This document shows positions 14,941 to 21,440 of a DNA stretch of 25,424 nucleotides, piece after piece (the stretch's first letter is position 1; every line of letters starts with the position of its first letter). Below the pieces are notes generated by a model. It saw nothing but the letters and a program-made list of their open reading frames with translations. It searched no databases and was not told the DNA's origin. The position numbers and the translations under genes are program-made. Origin of the DNA: a virus; the IMG/VR virus record IMGVR_UViG_3300037110_000209, positions 1 to 25,424 of that record, one strand, 5' to 3'.

Positions 14941-15732
14941 TTATAAATTAGCAAAGCTTTTAAATAAATTAATATTCTTATAAATAATTTCTTTATTTTT
15001 TAAAGGTTCTTCGAAGAAATCAATCATTTTAGCTCCTAATTTGAACTCAAGACCCATATTTTGATATTCGATTCCATTTAATCCATGTATAACTGGTGAT
15101 GAAGTATCAATTGATTTAATAAAATTAAAACGAGAACTTTTATAAAAAAATAACTCCTGTGGCAGAGAAATACCAAGTAAATGATGTCTTTTATCTTTTT
15201 TAATAATATTAAGCTGTAAAAGTTGATCTAAAAGCATATAACGACCTACACTTCTACCTATATCTTTAGATAAGCCTGAAAGCTTAGAATAAAAACTATA
15301 GCCAAAACTTATAGCAATAACATCAACATAGGGTTCTATATATTCATAACACATTTTATATTCTTGCAGTGAAGAACCGTGTATTACTCCTATTTTCTTC
15401 GAGCGACTGTTACATTTTTTTGAAAGAAAATTATCAAATAATTCAATTGTACCTTCATAATCATCGAATGAATCTGGAATGATATAATAAGTAGGATTGA
15501 GATCTTCTATTTCTTTAATAAATAGATCAGAATCCCAAGCTTTACCTAATTCGAATAAAGAATTATCTAAAATAACTTCTCTACCTTGTTTTAATGATTC
15601 CTGAAAAAAAGATTTATATTGAGGATAGTTCTCAAATAAATGAACTAAAGCATAATCATAATCATTAAAATTACGACTTTCTTCAAGTAAACATAAAGGT
15701 GTCTCGTGACTAACTAAAAGCTTTCCCATCAT
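14941..15732 (-). CDS. dpdA: DpdA-like DNA-guanine transglycosylase
   Basis: The 263-residue protein resembles the phage DpdA group, relatives of tRNA-guanine transglycosylase that swap guanine in DNA for a 7-deazaguanine. Visible features are VILDNSLFELG (D56), IIPDSFDDYEGT (D87), the TIM-barrel strand GVIHGSSLQEY (115-125), VIAISFGYSFY, and a C-terminal block with HHLLGISLPQELFFY and SIDTSSPVIHGLNG. It lacks the C-terminal zinc site of bacterial tRNA enzymes and is shorter (about 370 residues there). The full preQ0 pathway encoded nearby supports a DNA rather than tRNA substrate. The start overlaps the MazG-like stop; M1 (15732) and M2 (15729) are both possible. The exchange releases free guanine. 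Confidence 0.8.
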   Translation of the reverse strand: MMGKLLVSHETPLCLLEESRNFNDYDYALVHLFENYPQYKSFFQESLKQGREVILDNSLFELGKAWDSDLFIKEIEDLNPTYYIIPDSFDDYEGTIELFDNFLSKKCNSRSKKIGVIHGSSLQEYKMCYEYIEPYVDVIAISFGYSFYSKLSGLSKDIGRSVGRYMLLDQLLQLNIIKKDKRHHLLGISLPQELFFYKSSRFNFIKSIDTSSPVIHGLNGIEYQNMGLEFKLGAKMIDFFEEPLKNKEIIYKNINLFKSFANL

Positions 15733-16070
15733 CTATTATCTCCAGAACCGCTAATTAAATTTCTTTCTTTTCTCGAAGCTAATTTATCAATATTTTGTTG
15801 AGCAATTTCTTCTAAAGAAAGACCTAATTCATCACATAAAGCAGCCACATACCACAATACATCACCAATTTCTTTTGAAATTTCTTCTTTTCTCTTTTCA
15901 GGTATTATACCTTGAGAATAAAAATCAAACTCGTCTCGGAGATACTTTTTTACTTTTTCAGCAACTTCACCAGCTTCACCTGTTAATCCCAATGTTACAT
16001 AAGGAATAGCAATTGATGGGTCGTAGATTTTTGAAGTGATTGCTTTTTTTTGATAATCATTTAATGTCAT
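15729..16070 (-). CDS. MazG-like nucleotide pyrophosphohydrolase
   Basis: The 113-residue all-helical protein has the metal-binding signature of the MazG superfamily: GEAGEVAEKVKKYL gives E32 and E35, and EISKEIGDVLWYVAAL gives E67 and D70 (ExxE...ExxD). Such enzymes split NTPs or dNTPs to monophosphate and pyrophosphate. In phages they shape nucleotide pools or lower alarmone levels. It overlaps dpdA by 4 bases (ATGA) and follows a small unknown gene by 4 bases. In this operon a role in trimming guanine nucleotides is plausible, but the substrate cannot be read from the sequence. Confidence 0.88.
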   Translation of the reverse strand: MTLNDYQKKAITSKIYDPSIAIPYVTLGLTGEAGEVAEKVKKYLRDEFDFYSQGIIPEKRKEEISKEIGDVLWYVAALCDELGLSLEEIAQQNIDKLASRKERNLISGSGDNR

Positions 16071-16074
16071 AATT

Positions 16075-16335
16075 TTAATTATTAATTTCGTTAAATATTT
16101 TTTCTGCTCTTTTTAAACTACTACAACACCAAGCCCATTTTCCAAAAGACTTAGATTTAGGGTAAGATACTATTCCAAACTGAGTATTTACTTTTTTCCG
16201 AAAAACTTCAAAATAGACATTGTCTTCTGAAGTTGATTTATAAATATAAGCTTTTTCTGAGGCTTTTACTTGTTCAAATATAAAACCTTTTACTTCCCCA
16301 CGCCCCTCTATAGTTACAGCTAATTCTCGTATCAT
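16075..16335 (-). CDS. Small conserved-looking protein of unknown function, 86 residues
   Basis: The protein is unrecognised. It looks like a compact beta-rich fold: MIRELAVTIEGRGEVKGFIF, then AYIYKSTSEDNVYFEVFRKK, then SYPKSKSFGKWAWCCSSLKR and a final helix. The FGKWAW segment before a helix reminds me of small phage and Bacteroidota proteins of unknown function. No catalytic or metal motif can be named, although CC at 70-71 is notable. Its start overlaps the end of the phosphoribosyltransferase by 4 bases and it ends 4 bases before the MazG-like gene, so it belongs to the modification operon. Confidence 0.75.
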   Translation of the reverse strand: MIRELAVTIEGRGEVKGFIFEQVKASEKAYIYKSTSEDNVYFEVFRKKVNTQFGIVSYPKSKSFGKWAWCCSSLKRAEKIFNEINN

Positions 16336-16823
16336 ATTCTTACTTCCTTTAAATTTCTATCTAAATTTTTATTATCAAGACCATAACCATAAATATAAAC
16401 TCCTGTATTTAATACAAATCCTACATAATCAACTTTTAATTTACAAGTTTGTCTTTTAAAAAGAGAACATATAAATATAGCTTCAGGATGTTGTTTTTTA
16501 AGCTCATATGTAAGTAAATTTAATGTAGAACCAGTCTCTACTATGTCTTCTATTATAACAACATGACGACCTGAAATATCAATCTCATTTGCTTTGATAA
16601 ATACAGATGCTTGTATTTGATTATCTTTATAACTTTTAATACGACAAAAATCAATTTCACAAGCACCATTATATGCTCTAATTAAATCGGCCATAAAAAT
16701 AAAAGAGCCATTTAATACTCCAAGAAATACAGGTGTAATTTGAGTGTCTTGAAAATCAGATTCTATCATGTTTGCTAATTCATGAACACGCTTTTTAATC
16801 TGTTCTTCTGTATATAAAATCAT
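16332..16823 (-). CDS. hpt: Hypoxanthine/guanine phosphoribosyltransferase
   Basis: This enzyme joins hypoxanthine or guanine to PRPP to give IMP or GMP. The family features are clear: PVFLGVLNGSFIFMADL (residues 31-47), the flexible-loop region RIKSY, the PRPP-binding signature VVIIEDIVETGST (88-100), and a C-terminal DYVGFVLN and YIYGYGLD for base recognition. At 163 residues it is just under the usual 170-185. It is very unusual in a phage. It starts 4 bases inside the folE end and lies in the same operon as DpdA, which releases guanine. I infer that it salvages this guanine into GMP, feeding GTP back to FolE. Confidence 0.92.
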   Translation of the reverse strand: MILYTEEQIKKRVHELANMIESDFQDTQITPVFLGVLNGSFIFMADLIRAYNGACEIDFCRIKSYKDNQIQASVFIKANEIDISGRHVVIIEDIVETGSTLNLLTYELKKQHPEAIFICSLFKRQTCKLKVDYVGFVLNTGVYIYGYGLDNKNLDRNLKEVRI

Positions 16824-17437
16824 TTCTGACAGTTATCAATAAGTTTATAAAATTCTTCACGTGAATGAAGTTCATCAGATAAAAATCTCTTAGACATTTG
16901 AGCTGTACACATAATACTATTGTCCTCAGCACCACGCAAAAGGACACATTGATGTTGGGCTTTTATCATCACAGCCACACCAAGATTATCTCCAAGTACT
17001 TTATCAATATAATCGTGAATCTGCATAGTTAATGCTTCTTGTAATTGAGGGCGTCGCATAAACCAATGAACAATACGATTTAATTTTGACAGTCCGATTA
17101 AATTACCTTTAGCTCCAGGAATATAAGCTACATAAGACTCTCCAACAAAAGGAAGCATATGGTGGGAGCAAATTGAATGTACCTTGATATTACCCTCAAA
17201 AACCATACCAAGATAACTATTATTATTTGGAAATACTGTTATATTAGGTGCTGTTTCATAAGCACCACGGGTTATTTCATTCACCATCATCTTAGCAACT
17301 CTGTGTGGGGTTTTTTGCATATTAGGATCACTCTTCCAATCATAGCCTAAAGCTTCAAGAAATTTACCATAAGCTTCTTCTACATGATATAAAGTCATTT
17401 CTTTATCAACTAAAACAACATTTTCACCTGATTTCAT
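16820..17437 (-). CDS. folE: GTP cyclohydrolase I
   Basis: FolE opens GTP to dihydroneopterin triphosphate, the first step of both folate and 7-deazaguanine synthesis. The zinc ligands are visible in HSICSHHMLPF (C90, H93) and HQCVLLRG (C164). Other conserved segments are TPHRVAKMM (43-51), GLSKLNRIVHWF (115-126) and RRPQLQE (128-134). At 205 residues it has the family's usual length. With QueD, QueE and QueC all encoded nearby, its product here serves deazaguanine synthesis rather than folate. It follows the DUF5664 gene by three bases and overlaps the phosphoribosyltransferase gene. Confidence 0.96.
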   Translation of the reverse strand: MKSGENVVLVDKEMTLYHVEEAYGKFLEALGYDWKSDPNMQKTPHRVAKMMVNEITRGAYETAPNITVFPNNNSYLGMVFEGNIKVHSICSHHMLPFVGESYVAYIPGAKGNLIGLSKLNRIVHWFMRRPQLQEALTMQIHDYIDKVLGDNLGVAVMIKAQHQCVLLRGAEDNSIMCTAQMSKRFLSDELHSREEFYKLIDNCQK

Positions 17438-17440
17438 GTT

Positions 17441-17791
17441 TTACTTCCCTTTCTTTATATTATTAATATCCCTATCATCAAATTCTTTTTTCTCACGGAG
17501 TATATAATCTAAAAACATAGCATTACACTGAATATGACTAACATGAGATAGACCTGATTCAAGATCAATATTTTCACCATTTAAAAAAGCAAATACGTGC
17601 CTTAAAAGAGATTCACTTGTTTGAACCACTGATAAACCTTGTTTCCAGTTATTTCGAGAATATTTTTTTGTACCATGTTCTAAAACACGAACCATACCTT
17701 CAAATGATTTAAAATCAACAAGAGACCATTGTGGTTTGTCTAAATTATATCTTAAACCTTTTTCTTCTTTCTTTTCAACTACTTTTTTCAT
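17441..17791 (-). CDS. dATP/dGTP diphosphohydrolase N-terminal family protein (DUF5664)
   Basis: The 116-residue protein carries the conserved block of this phage family: KGLRYNLDKPQWSLVDF (residues 11-27), VLEHGTKKYSRNNWKQGL (36-53), SLLRHVFAFLNGENIDLESG (61-80) and HVSHIQCNAMFLDYI. The domain is named after the N-terminal part of a phage dATP/dGTP diphosphohydrolase (MazZ-like), but most members are stand-alone and uncharacterised. It is the first gene of the modification operon and has the 135-bp repeat promoter directly upstream, with its start codon inside the repeat. A role in trimming purine deoxynucleotide pools is inferred from the family and from its neighbours; a second pyrophosphohydrolase (MazG-like) lies in the same operon. 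Confidence 0.82.
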   Translation of the reverse strand: MKKVVEKKEEKGLRYNLDKPQWSLVDFKSFEGMVRVLEHGTKKYSRNNWKQGLSVVQTSESLLRHVFAFLNGENIDLESGLSHVSHIQCNAMFLDYILREKKEFDDRDINNIKKGK

Positions 17792-17919
17792 AATTTTTGC
17801 TATTTTTTTAATTGTTTTTAATGACGTAAATATACAACTTATATTTTTAAAAACCTAATAATTTATCAATTATTTTTAAAAAAGTTTTAATTAATTGATA
17901 ATCAGATATTTATATAATT
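17785..17919. repeat. 135-bp perfect direct repeat, copy 2 (promoter and leader)
   Basis: This is the second copy, identical to 309-443. It fills the gap between queE (ending 17922) and the first gene of the modification operon (starting 17791), and contains the start codon of the latter. It includes the 10-bp inverted repeat at 17863-17872 and 17892-17901. Confidence 0.95.
17827..17856 (-). promoter_or_regulatory. Promoter of the folE-dpdA-queC operon
   Basis: The TATATTTA box (17827-17834, minus strand) lies 36 bases before the start codon, in the same sequence as the promoter at 351-380. It implies that this operon is transcribed independently of queD and queE, and together with the gene at 315. 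Confidence 0.6.
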
Positions 17920-17921
17920 TA

Positions 17922-18476
17922 TTATCTTATATTTAAAATTTTCTGAATCTGAAGACTTAATTTCCAACGAGGATCTTTCTTAACTTGATCAATAGTCTCT
18001 TGAATATTTCCCATAGAACAAGGTTGTAAATATCTATACTTAAAAGTAGATTCAAAATATTGTTCTAAACTTTGATTCTCATACACAACCTTTAATTCAT
18101 GACCATGTTTTACTTTCCAACTATCAGAATATAAAGTTACTTTAGGAGATATTGTTATAAAATCAATACCTTGAGGTATCTCCTTTGTTCCGTTAGATTC
18201 AATATTGAGCTGATAATTTCTTTCTTTAAAAAAAGAAATAAAATCTCTATCTAATTGTAACGTGGGTTCACCTCCTGTTAAGACAATAATTTTAGAAGGA
18301 AAATCTTTAATTAAATCATAAATTTGTTCAAGAGTGTATTTTGTATAAACATTATGCTCTGTATCACACCAAGAACATTTTAAATTGCAACCCGAAAAAC
18401 GAATAAATATTACAGAAGTTCCTGTATAAAAACCCTCTCCTTGTAAAGAATAAAAAATTTCTGAAATTTTATACAT
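17922..18476 (-). CDS. queE: 7-carboxy-7-deazaguanine synthase, radical SAM
   Basis: QueE rearranges carboxytetrahydropterin to 7-carboxy-7-deazaguanine. The iron-sulfur cluster motif is CNLKCSWCD (C30, C34, C37), the SAM-binding segment is LTGGEPTLQ (residues 66-74), and the N-terminus has the typical SEIFYSLQGEGFYTGT (5-20). The C-terminus keeps PRWKLSLQIQKILNIR, the usual end of the family. At 184 residues it belongs to the short form (E. coli has about 220). The start overlaps the queD stop by one base (TAATG), so the two are co-translated. The next operon begins just beyond its end, behind the 135-bp repeat. Confidence 0.95.
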   Translation of the reverse strand: MYKISEIFYSLQGEGFYTGTSVIFIRFSGCNLKCSWCDTEHNVYTKYTLEQIYDLIKDFPSKIIVLTGGEPTLQLDRDFISFFKERNYQLNIESNGTKEIPQGIDFITISPKVTLYSDSWKVKHGHELKVVYENQSLEQYFESTFKYRYLQPCSMGNIQETIDQVKKDPRWKLSLQIQKILNIR

Positions 18477-19063
18477 TATTCTTGATATTTAAGTTCTATA
18501 GTTGGATTAATAAATTTAATGCTGCTTAAAAGTTTATCATACATCTCAGGATCTTTCCATTCATCGGAAATAGCTTTAGAAATTATAATATCAGATAAAT
18601 TCCACATCCAATATTTAAGATCATCTCTAAAAGATTCAGCGTAGCCAGTAGCTGTTTCATGTACTCTTACTGAAACTAAAGATACTTCTTTTTCTCCATT
18701 ATTAAACTGAGTGTTTTTAATTATTTTATCAATAACATAAAAAAACATTAATGAATACATTTCAGCAGATGGTGAAACTGGCATTTGTATCCAGCGTTCA
18801 CTGTGAAATTTTATAAAATCCTTAAATTCATCTTTTTCTTTTGACCAGATAGAATAGCAATGATCAAAGCTATCAATAAAATCTTTAACTGTACCTTTTA
18901 ATAAACCAAAATCAACAACCATCTGTCCATTATCTAAACCATTTGCAGATAAAAAGGTTTCTATTATATAAGAATGACCGTGAATTGATTTTTTACAGCG
19001 CTCAGAAGAGCAATCCCTAACAACATGAGCTCCTTCAAAACGGAACAATTTTCTTATAATCAT
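18476..19063 (-). CDS. queD: 6-carboxytetrahydropterin synthase
   Basis: QueD converts dihydroneopterin triphosphate to 6-carboxytetrahydropterin. Zinc is held by H13 (FEGAHVV), H28 and H30 (SIHGHSY), with C23 as the likely catalytic cysteine. Further family residues are MVVDFGLLK (48-56), the SFDHCYS histidine, SPSAEMYS and the glutamate of VHETATGYAES. At 195 residues it is longer than E. coli QueD (about 120), with an insertion around residues 70-95 and a C-terminal extension of about 45 residues. Its native promoter seems to be interrupted: the island ending at 19095 separates a TATATTT-like half at 19088-19094 from the rest, so its expression may now depend on readthrough from iscB and tnpB. 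Confidence 0.93.
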   Translation of the reverse strand: MIIRKLFRFEGAHVVRDCSSERCKKSIHGHSYIIETFLSANGLDNGQMVVDFGLLKGTVKDFIDSFDHCYSIWSKEKDEFKDFIKFHSERWIQMPVSPSAEMYSLMFFYVIDKIIKNTQFNNGEKEVSLVSVRVHETATGYAESFRDDLKYWMWNLSDIIISKAISDEWKDPEMYDKLLSSIKFINPTIELKYQE

Positions 19064-19087
19064 TTAGTACAATTTTTAATTTTACAA

Positions 19088-19094
19088 TAAATAT
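19088..19094 (-). promoter_or_regulatory. Orphan -7 half of the queD promoter
   Basis: ATATTTA (minus strand) lies 25 bases before the queD start and directly abuts the right end of the IS-type island. In the 135-bp repeat this box is preceded by the block TTAAAAATATAA, which here is found on the far side of the island at 21441-21480. Confidence 0.5.
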
Positions 19095-19102
19095 GTGAAC
19101 TA

Positions 19103-19125
19103 CCACTAAACTAAAGATTTAGTGG
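19103..19125. repeat. Right-end hairpin of the tnpB element
   Basis: An 8-bp stem CCACTAAA/TTTAGTGG closes the 7-base loop CTAAAGA. It overlaps the tnpB stop codon, as is usual for tnpB right ends, where the same region forms the 3' part of the guide RNA. The minus-strand context GGAAGC (before) and TAGTTCAC (after) fits such ends. Confidence 0.75.
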
Positions 19126-19939
19126 CTTCCTTGTAAAGGTTAAACTTCACAAGCACACTTGAAAGATCAAGTGGCGCGTTCATCGACGCAATATGACTGT
19201 CAAACCATCGATTCAAGATATTTATGGCTGAATTTAAGTCACGGTCAATAATGATGGTGTCTGATAACTGAACTTCTCTATCTTTTAATTCAATTTTAGA
19301 AGAAAAAAGTTTCTTGGTTAAACAGTTAAGTTGAGTCGTCCATTGTTCATTTATCATCATAACATTGGTATTGTTATGTTGACATTTATAGCCGAGGAAT
19401 TGTAGAAACATATTGATATTAGCCTGATGAAAGGATTTTCTAATACCTTTTTTATATTCGTTTACACCTTCGGTAGACATTAACTTCTTAACATTAAGAT
19501 CACCAATTACAATAGTATTGTAATTCATATTCGCTAATTGTTTACTCTGAATATGTAGAGTTTGTTTGATTTGGGCATTCTTTCGTGTATATAATTGATT
19601 TAATTTCCTTTTTACTTTCTTATGTTGAATAGATTTTTTAGTCTTTTTAGATAATTTCGCTTGAACTTTAGCGATTTGCTTTTCAAAATATTGATTGATT
19701 CTTTTGGCTTTATTTCTGATTATAACCTGATTACCTTTGTTATCGATACCGTGAGCTAATTTTTCCAATCCTAAATCCAAAGCTAAAACAGTAGTATCCA
19801 TCAACACTTTATTTTGATATTTAATAGGTTCATCTACGATTAAATCACAGATCCATTTATTATTTTGTTGAAAGAAAACCACCAAATCTTTAGTTTGGTG
19901 GATGAATTTCAACCATTTATTTAAAACTAAAGCTACCAT
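19106..19939 (-). CDS. tnpB: TnpB-like RNA-guided nuclease, N-terminally truncated
   Basis: The 277-residue frame keeps the RuvC half of TnpB: TTVLALDLGLEKLAHG (D55), YNTIVIGDLNVKKLM and IDRDLNSAINIL (D234). The first 25 residues or so are translated from a hairpin end (19869-19916), and the N-terminal recognition and wedge domains of a normal TnpB (about 370-400 residues) are missing apart from NNKWICDLIVDEP. The usual RuvC-II glutamate is G146. A glutamate at E198 (INEQWTTQLNC) sits where rearranged-site relatives carry theirs. Only one zinc-finger cysteine (C206) remains. The frame starts 23 bases inside the iscB end. It is probably an inactive remnant, although the long open frame could also mean selection for RNA binding. 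Confidence 0.75.
   Translation of the reverse strand: MVALVLNKWLKFIHQTKDLVVFFQQNNKWICDLIVDEPIKYQNKVLMDTTVLALDLGLEKLAHGIDNKGNQVIIRNKAKRINQYFEKQIAKVQAKLSKKTKKSIQHKKVKRKLNQLYTRKNAQIKQTLHIQSKQLANMNYNTIVIGDLNVKKLMSTEGVNEYKKGIRKSFHQANINMFLQFLGYKCQHNNTNVMMINEQWTTQLNCLTKKLFSSKIELKDREVQLSDTIIIDRDLNSAINILNRWFDSHIASMNAPLDLSSVLVKFNLYKEATKSLV
19869..19916. repeat. Hairpin end after iscB, inverted copy of the 21381-21428 end
   Basis: The stem CCACCAAA/TTTGGTGG (19879-19886, 19894-19901) closes the loop TCTTTAG. The flanks GAAAGAAAACC and GGATGAATTTCA (plus strand) are identical to those of the minus-strand sequence at 21428-21381. The two copies thus face each other around iscB. It starts directly after the iscB stop codon and lies inside the tnpB frame. 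Confidence 0.8.
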
Positions 19940-21263
19940 AATTATATATTCTTTTAATATTTTTCACAGATAATACTTTTTTGGTGTTTTCAACTTTAAC
20001 ATATGAACCTTTGTTTTGTACCCCAACAACAATATATTTTTTATTATCAACCCATACTAAATCTTTTGGTTGTATCTTATATCTCTGTTTTCTTATTGAA
20101 GGTTCGAATCCTTTTCTATTTAATTGTAAACCTCTATTGTTTCTATGTTTTTGTCTTATTGATGTTATTGAACAACGTATTTGTGTTGTACCATTAGCAA
20201 TAACAAAAGCATCATTATTATGACTCTTACTTATATTATTTTCTTGTCTCTTTAAAAAAGTTATATAACCATAAGTTACTTTTAAATTAGGTATATCATT
20301 CCAAAATTTCTTTTGTATAATAGACATAAACGTATTAGGTTTATAACTTTTAGCTGGATTTAATTTTAAATTTTTTTTATGAAGTTTAACATGGCACTTT
20401 TCATGTAACAAAGCCAAATTTTTAGGTCTATTTGAACCATTTTCACTTCTTGGTTTACAATGATGAATGTGACTTGAATTTCCCTTTGTAAATTCTTTAC
20501 TACATAACTGACATAATCCTTTTTCTCTTACCATCAAAAAACTTCTTAAATTTTGATAACCATACATGTTTCCTTGTTGATAATCAACACCTTCAATTAT
20601 TGGATTTTCTATCTTCTGAATATCAAAATTAGCGGTTTCGATTATTACCTCCGTTATAGGTAATATAGTTTTTAATCTTTTAATTAAATTAAGATGTGTA
20701 TCATATTTTCTTTGAATACTTGGAGGTAACCACCCTTCTTTCTTTTTTCTATTAAGAAATCTTGGTTTACGATACCATAACTTATTTCTTCTACCTCTAC
20801 GATACATTCTTTTTTCAGTCAATCTTTCAGATGTTTTATCATCTAAACTAACAGTTCCTGAAATAAGTTCTTGTTTAGAGGAAACACAAGAAAAACCAAT
20901 GTTTTTATACCCACTGTCAATACCAAGTGTTATTTCTTGAATTTGATTTTCACATTCAAAATTTAACATAATAGTAAAAGGATATAATTTAATAATTTTA
21001 GCCTTACCATTTTTAATTAATTTTCTTGCTTTAGCAGGTAGACAAGGCATTAAAGGATTACCTTCTAAAGAAATAACATACACAACGTCTTTAAGACCAC
21101 CTGTATGATGTTGGTGTAAATTCACTTCGGGATTGTTAAAACGGGTTTTTAAGTCTACCACACTAAGAGTTTCCTCTTTGTTTAATAGTAAACCACAGTT
21201 GCTACGGACTTGTGAAGTATTCGTAGGTGTGTTCTTTTTAGTTCTCTGTTTTAACTGCTGCAT
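19917..21263 (-). CDS. iscB: IscB RNA-guided nuclease
   Basis: IscB is the ancestor-like relative of Cas9 and cuts DNA under the guidance of an omega RNA. Domains in order: PLMP domain (EGNPLMPCLPAKARKLIKNG, residues 67-86), RuvC-I ITLGIDSGYKNIG (D116), arginine-rich bridge helix (RMYRRGRRNKLWYRKPRFLN, 152-171), RuvC-II EVIIETANFD (E209), HNH with CQLC (C251, C254), HIHHCKPRSENGS (H267, H268), N282 and C290, then RuvC-III SKSHNNDAFVIANG (H348, D351) and a target-interacting C-terminal domain (about 365-448). All catalytic residues are present. The first 60 residues have no counterpart in the family; a GTG at 21083, preceded by AGGTGG, may be the true start, with the omega RNA covering the rest. 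Confidence 0.93.
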   Translation of the reverse strand: MQQLKQRTKKNTPTNTSQVRSNCGLLLNKEETLSVVDLKTRFNNPEVNLHQHHTGGLKDVVYVISLEGNPLMPCLPAKARKLIKNGKAKIIKLYPFTIMLNFECENQIQEITLGIDSGYKNIGFSCVSSKQELISGTVSLDDKTSERLTEKRMYRRGRRNKLWYRKPRFLNRKKKEGWLPPSIQRKYDTHLNLIKRLKTILPITEVIIETANFDIQKIENPIIEGVDYQQGNMYGYQNLRSFLMVREKGLCQLCSKEFTKGNSSHIHHCKPRSENGSNRPKNLALLHEKCHVKLHKKNLKLNPAKSYKPNTFMSIIQKKFWNDIPNLKVTYGYITFLKRQENNISKSHNNDAFVIANGTTQIRCSITSIRQKHRNNRGLQLNRKGFEPSIRKQRYKIQPKDLVWVDNKKYIVVGVQNKGSYVKVENTKKVLSVKNIKRIYNYGSFSFK

Positions 21264-21428
21264 GAAAACATTAATAATTTAATTTTTAAGCTCCCTAATC
21301 AACCAATTACTCTTAAATCTCACGATTCAAGCCCCTTGGTCTTTAGCCAAGGGGTGATTGACTGAAAAAAAATATTATATGGTGTGAAATTCATCCCCGA
21401 AACTGAAGATTTCGGGTTTTCTTTCACC
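21085..21428 (-). ncRNA. HEARO/omega RNA of IscB
   Basis: The stretch upstream of iscB has the properties of an IscB-associated omega RNA (HEARO). On the minus strand it begins with the hairpin at 21416-21396, then GGATGAATTTCACACC, an 8-bp hairpin CCCCTTGG/CCAAGGGG with loop CTAAAGA (21354-21332) and CTTGAATCG. It seems to continue into the annotated iscB frame, where GTTTA/TAAAC (21193-21180) and AAGAG-GAAA-CTCTT with a GNRA loop (21178-21165) form two adjacent hairpins. The 165 bases outside the frame (21264-21428) are the secure part; the 3' limit near 21085 is a guess. In this RNA class the guide lies just 5' of the scaffold, here at about 21429-21450. Confidence 0.75.
21381..21428. repeat. 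Left-end hairpin of the iscB element (5' end of omega RNA)
   Basis: The 7-bp stem CCCGAAA/TTTCGGG (21396-21402, 21410-21416) closes the loop CTGAAGA. Read on the minus strand its flanks match the plus strand at 19869-19916, with base changes in the two stems that keep the pairing. Confidence 0.8.
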
Positions 21429-21440
21429 GAAAATTATAAA

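Larger units (their letters stand above)
19095..21440 (-). mobile_element. IS200/IS605-type island with IscB and TnpB remnant, no TnpA
   Basis: The island carries, in order on the minus strand, a HEARO/omega RNA, iscB and a 5'-truncated tnpB, and has hairpin ends typical of IS200/IS605 elements. There is no Y1 HUH transposase (TnpA) in the window, so it cannot transpose alone. The right end is GGTAGTTCAC, abutting ATATTTATTG. The left boundary is placed where the flank starts to match the phage promoter repeat (21441). The island may be a composite: an iscB element with hairpin ends at 19869-19916 and 21381-21428 lying next to, or inserted into, an older tnpB element whose 3' end is at 19103-19125. 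The nucleases may now act like homing endonucleases. Confidence 0.75.

Noticed and set aside
18476-19063. QueD as a pterin synthase for biopterin or folate
   Set aside because: The fold is shared, but one-base coupling to queE and the presence of queC, folE and dpdA nearby make the deazaguanine role far more likely.
19981-20223. Plus-strand open frames opposite iscB, about 64-80 codons
   Set aside because: They are antisense to the conserved C-terminal part of IscB, are hydrophobic by base composition only, and have no leader or neighbours on that strand.
19095-21440. A Y1 (TnpA) transposase for the island
   Set aside because: No frame in or near the island carries an HUH motif with a catalytic tyrosine; the only proteins are IscB and the TnpB remnant.
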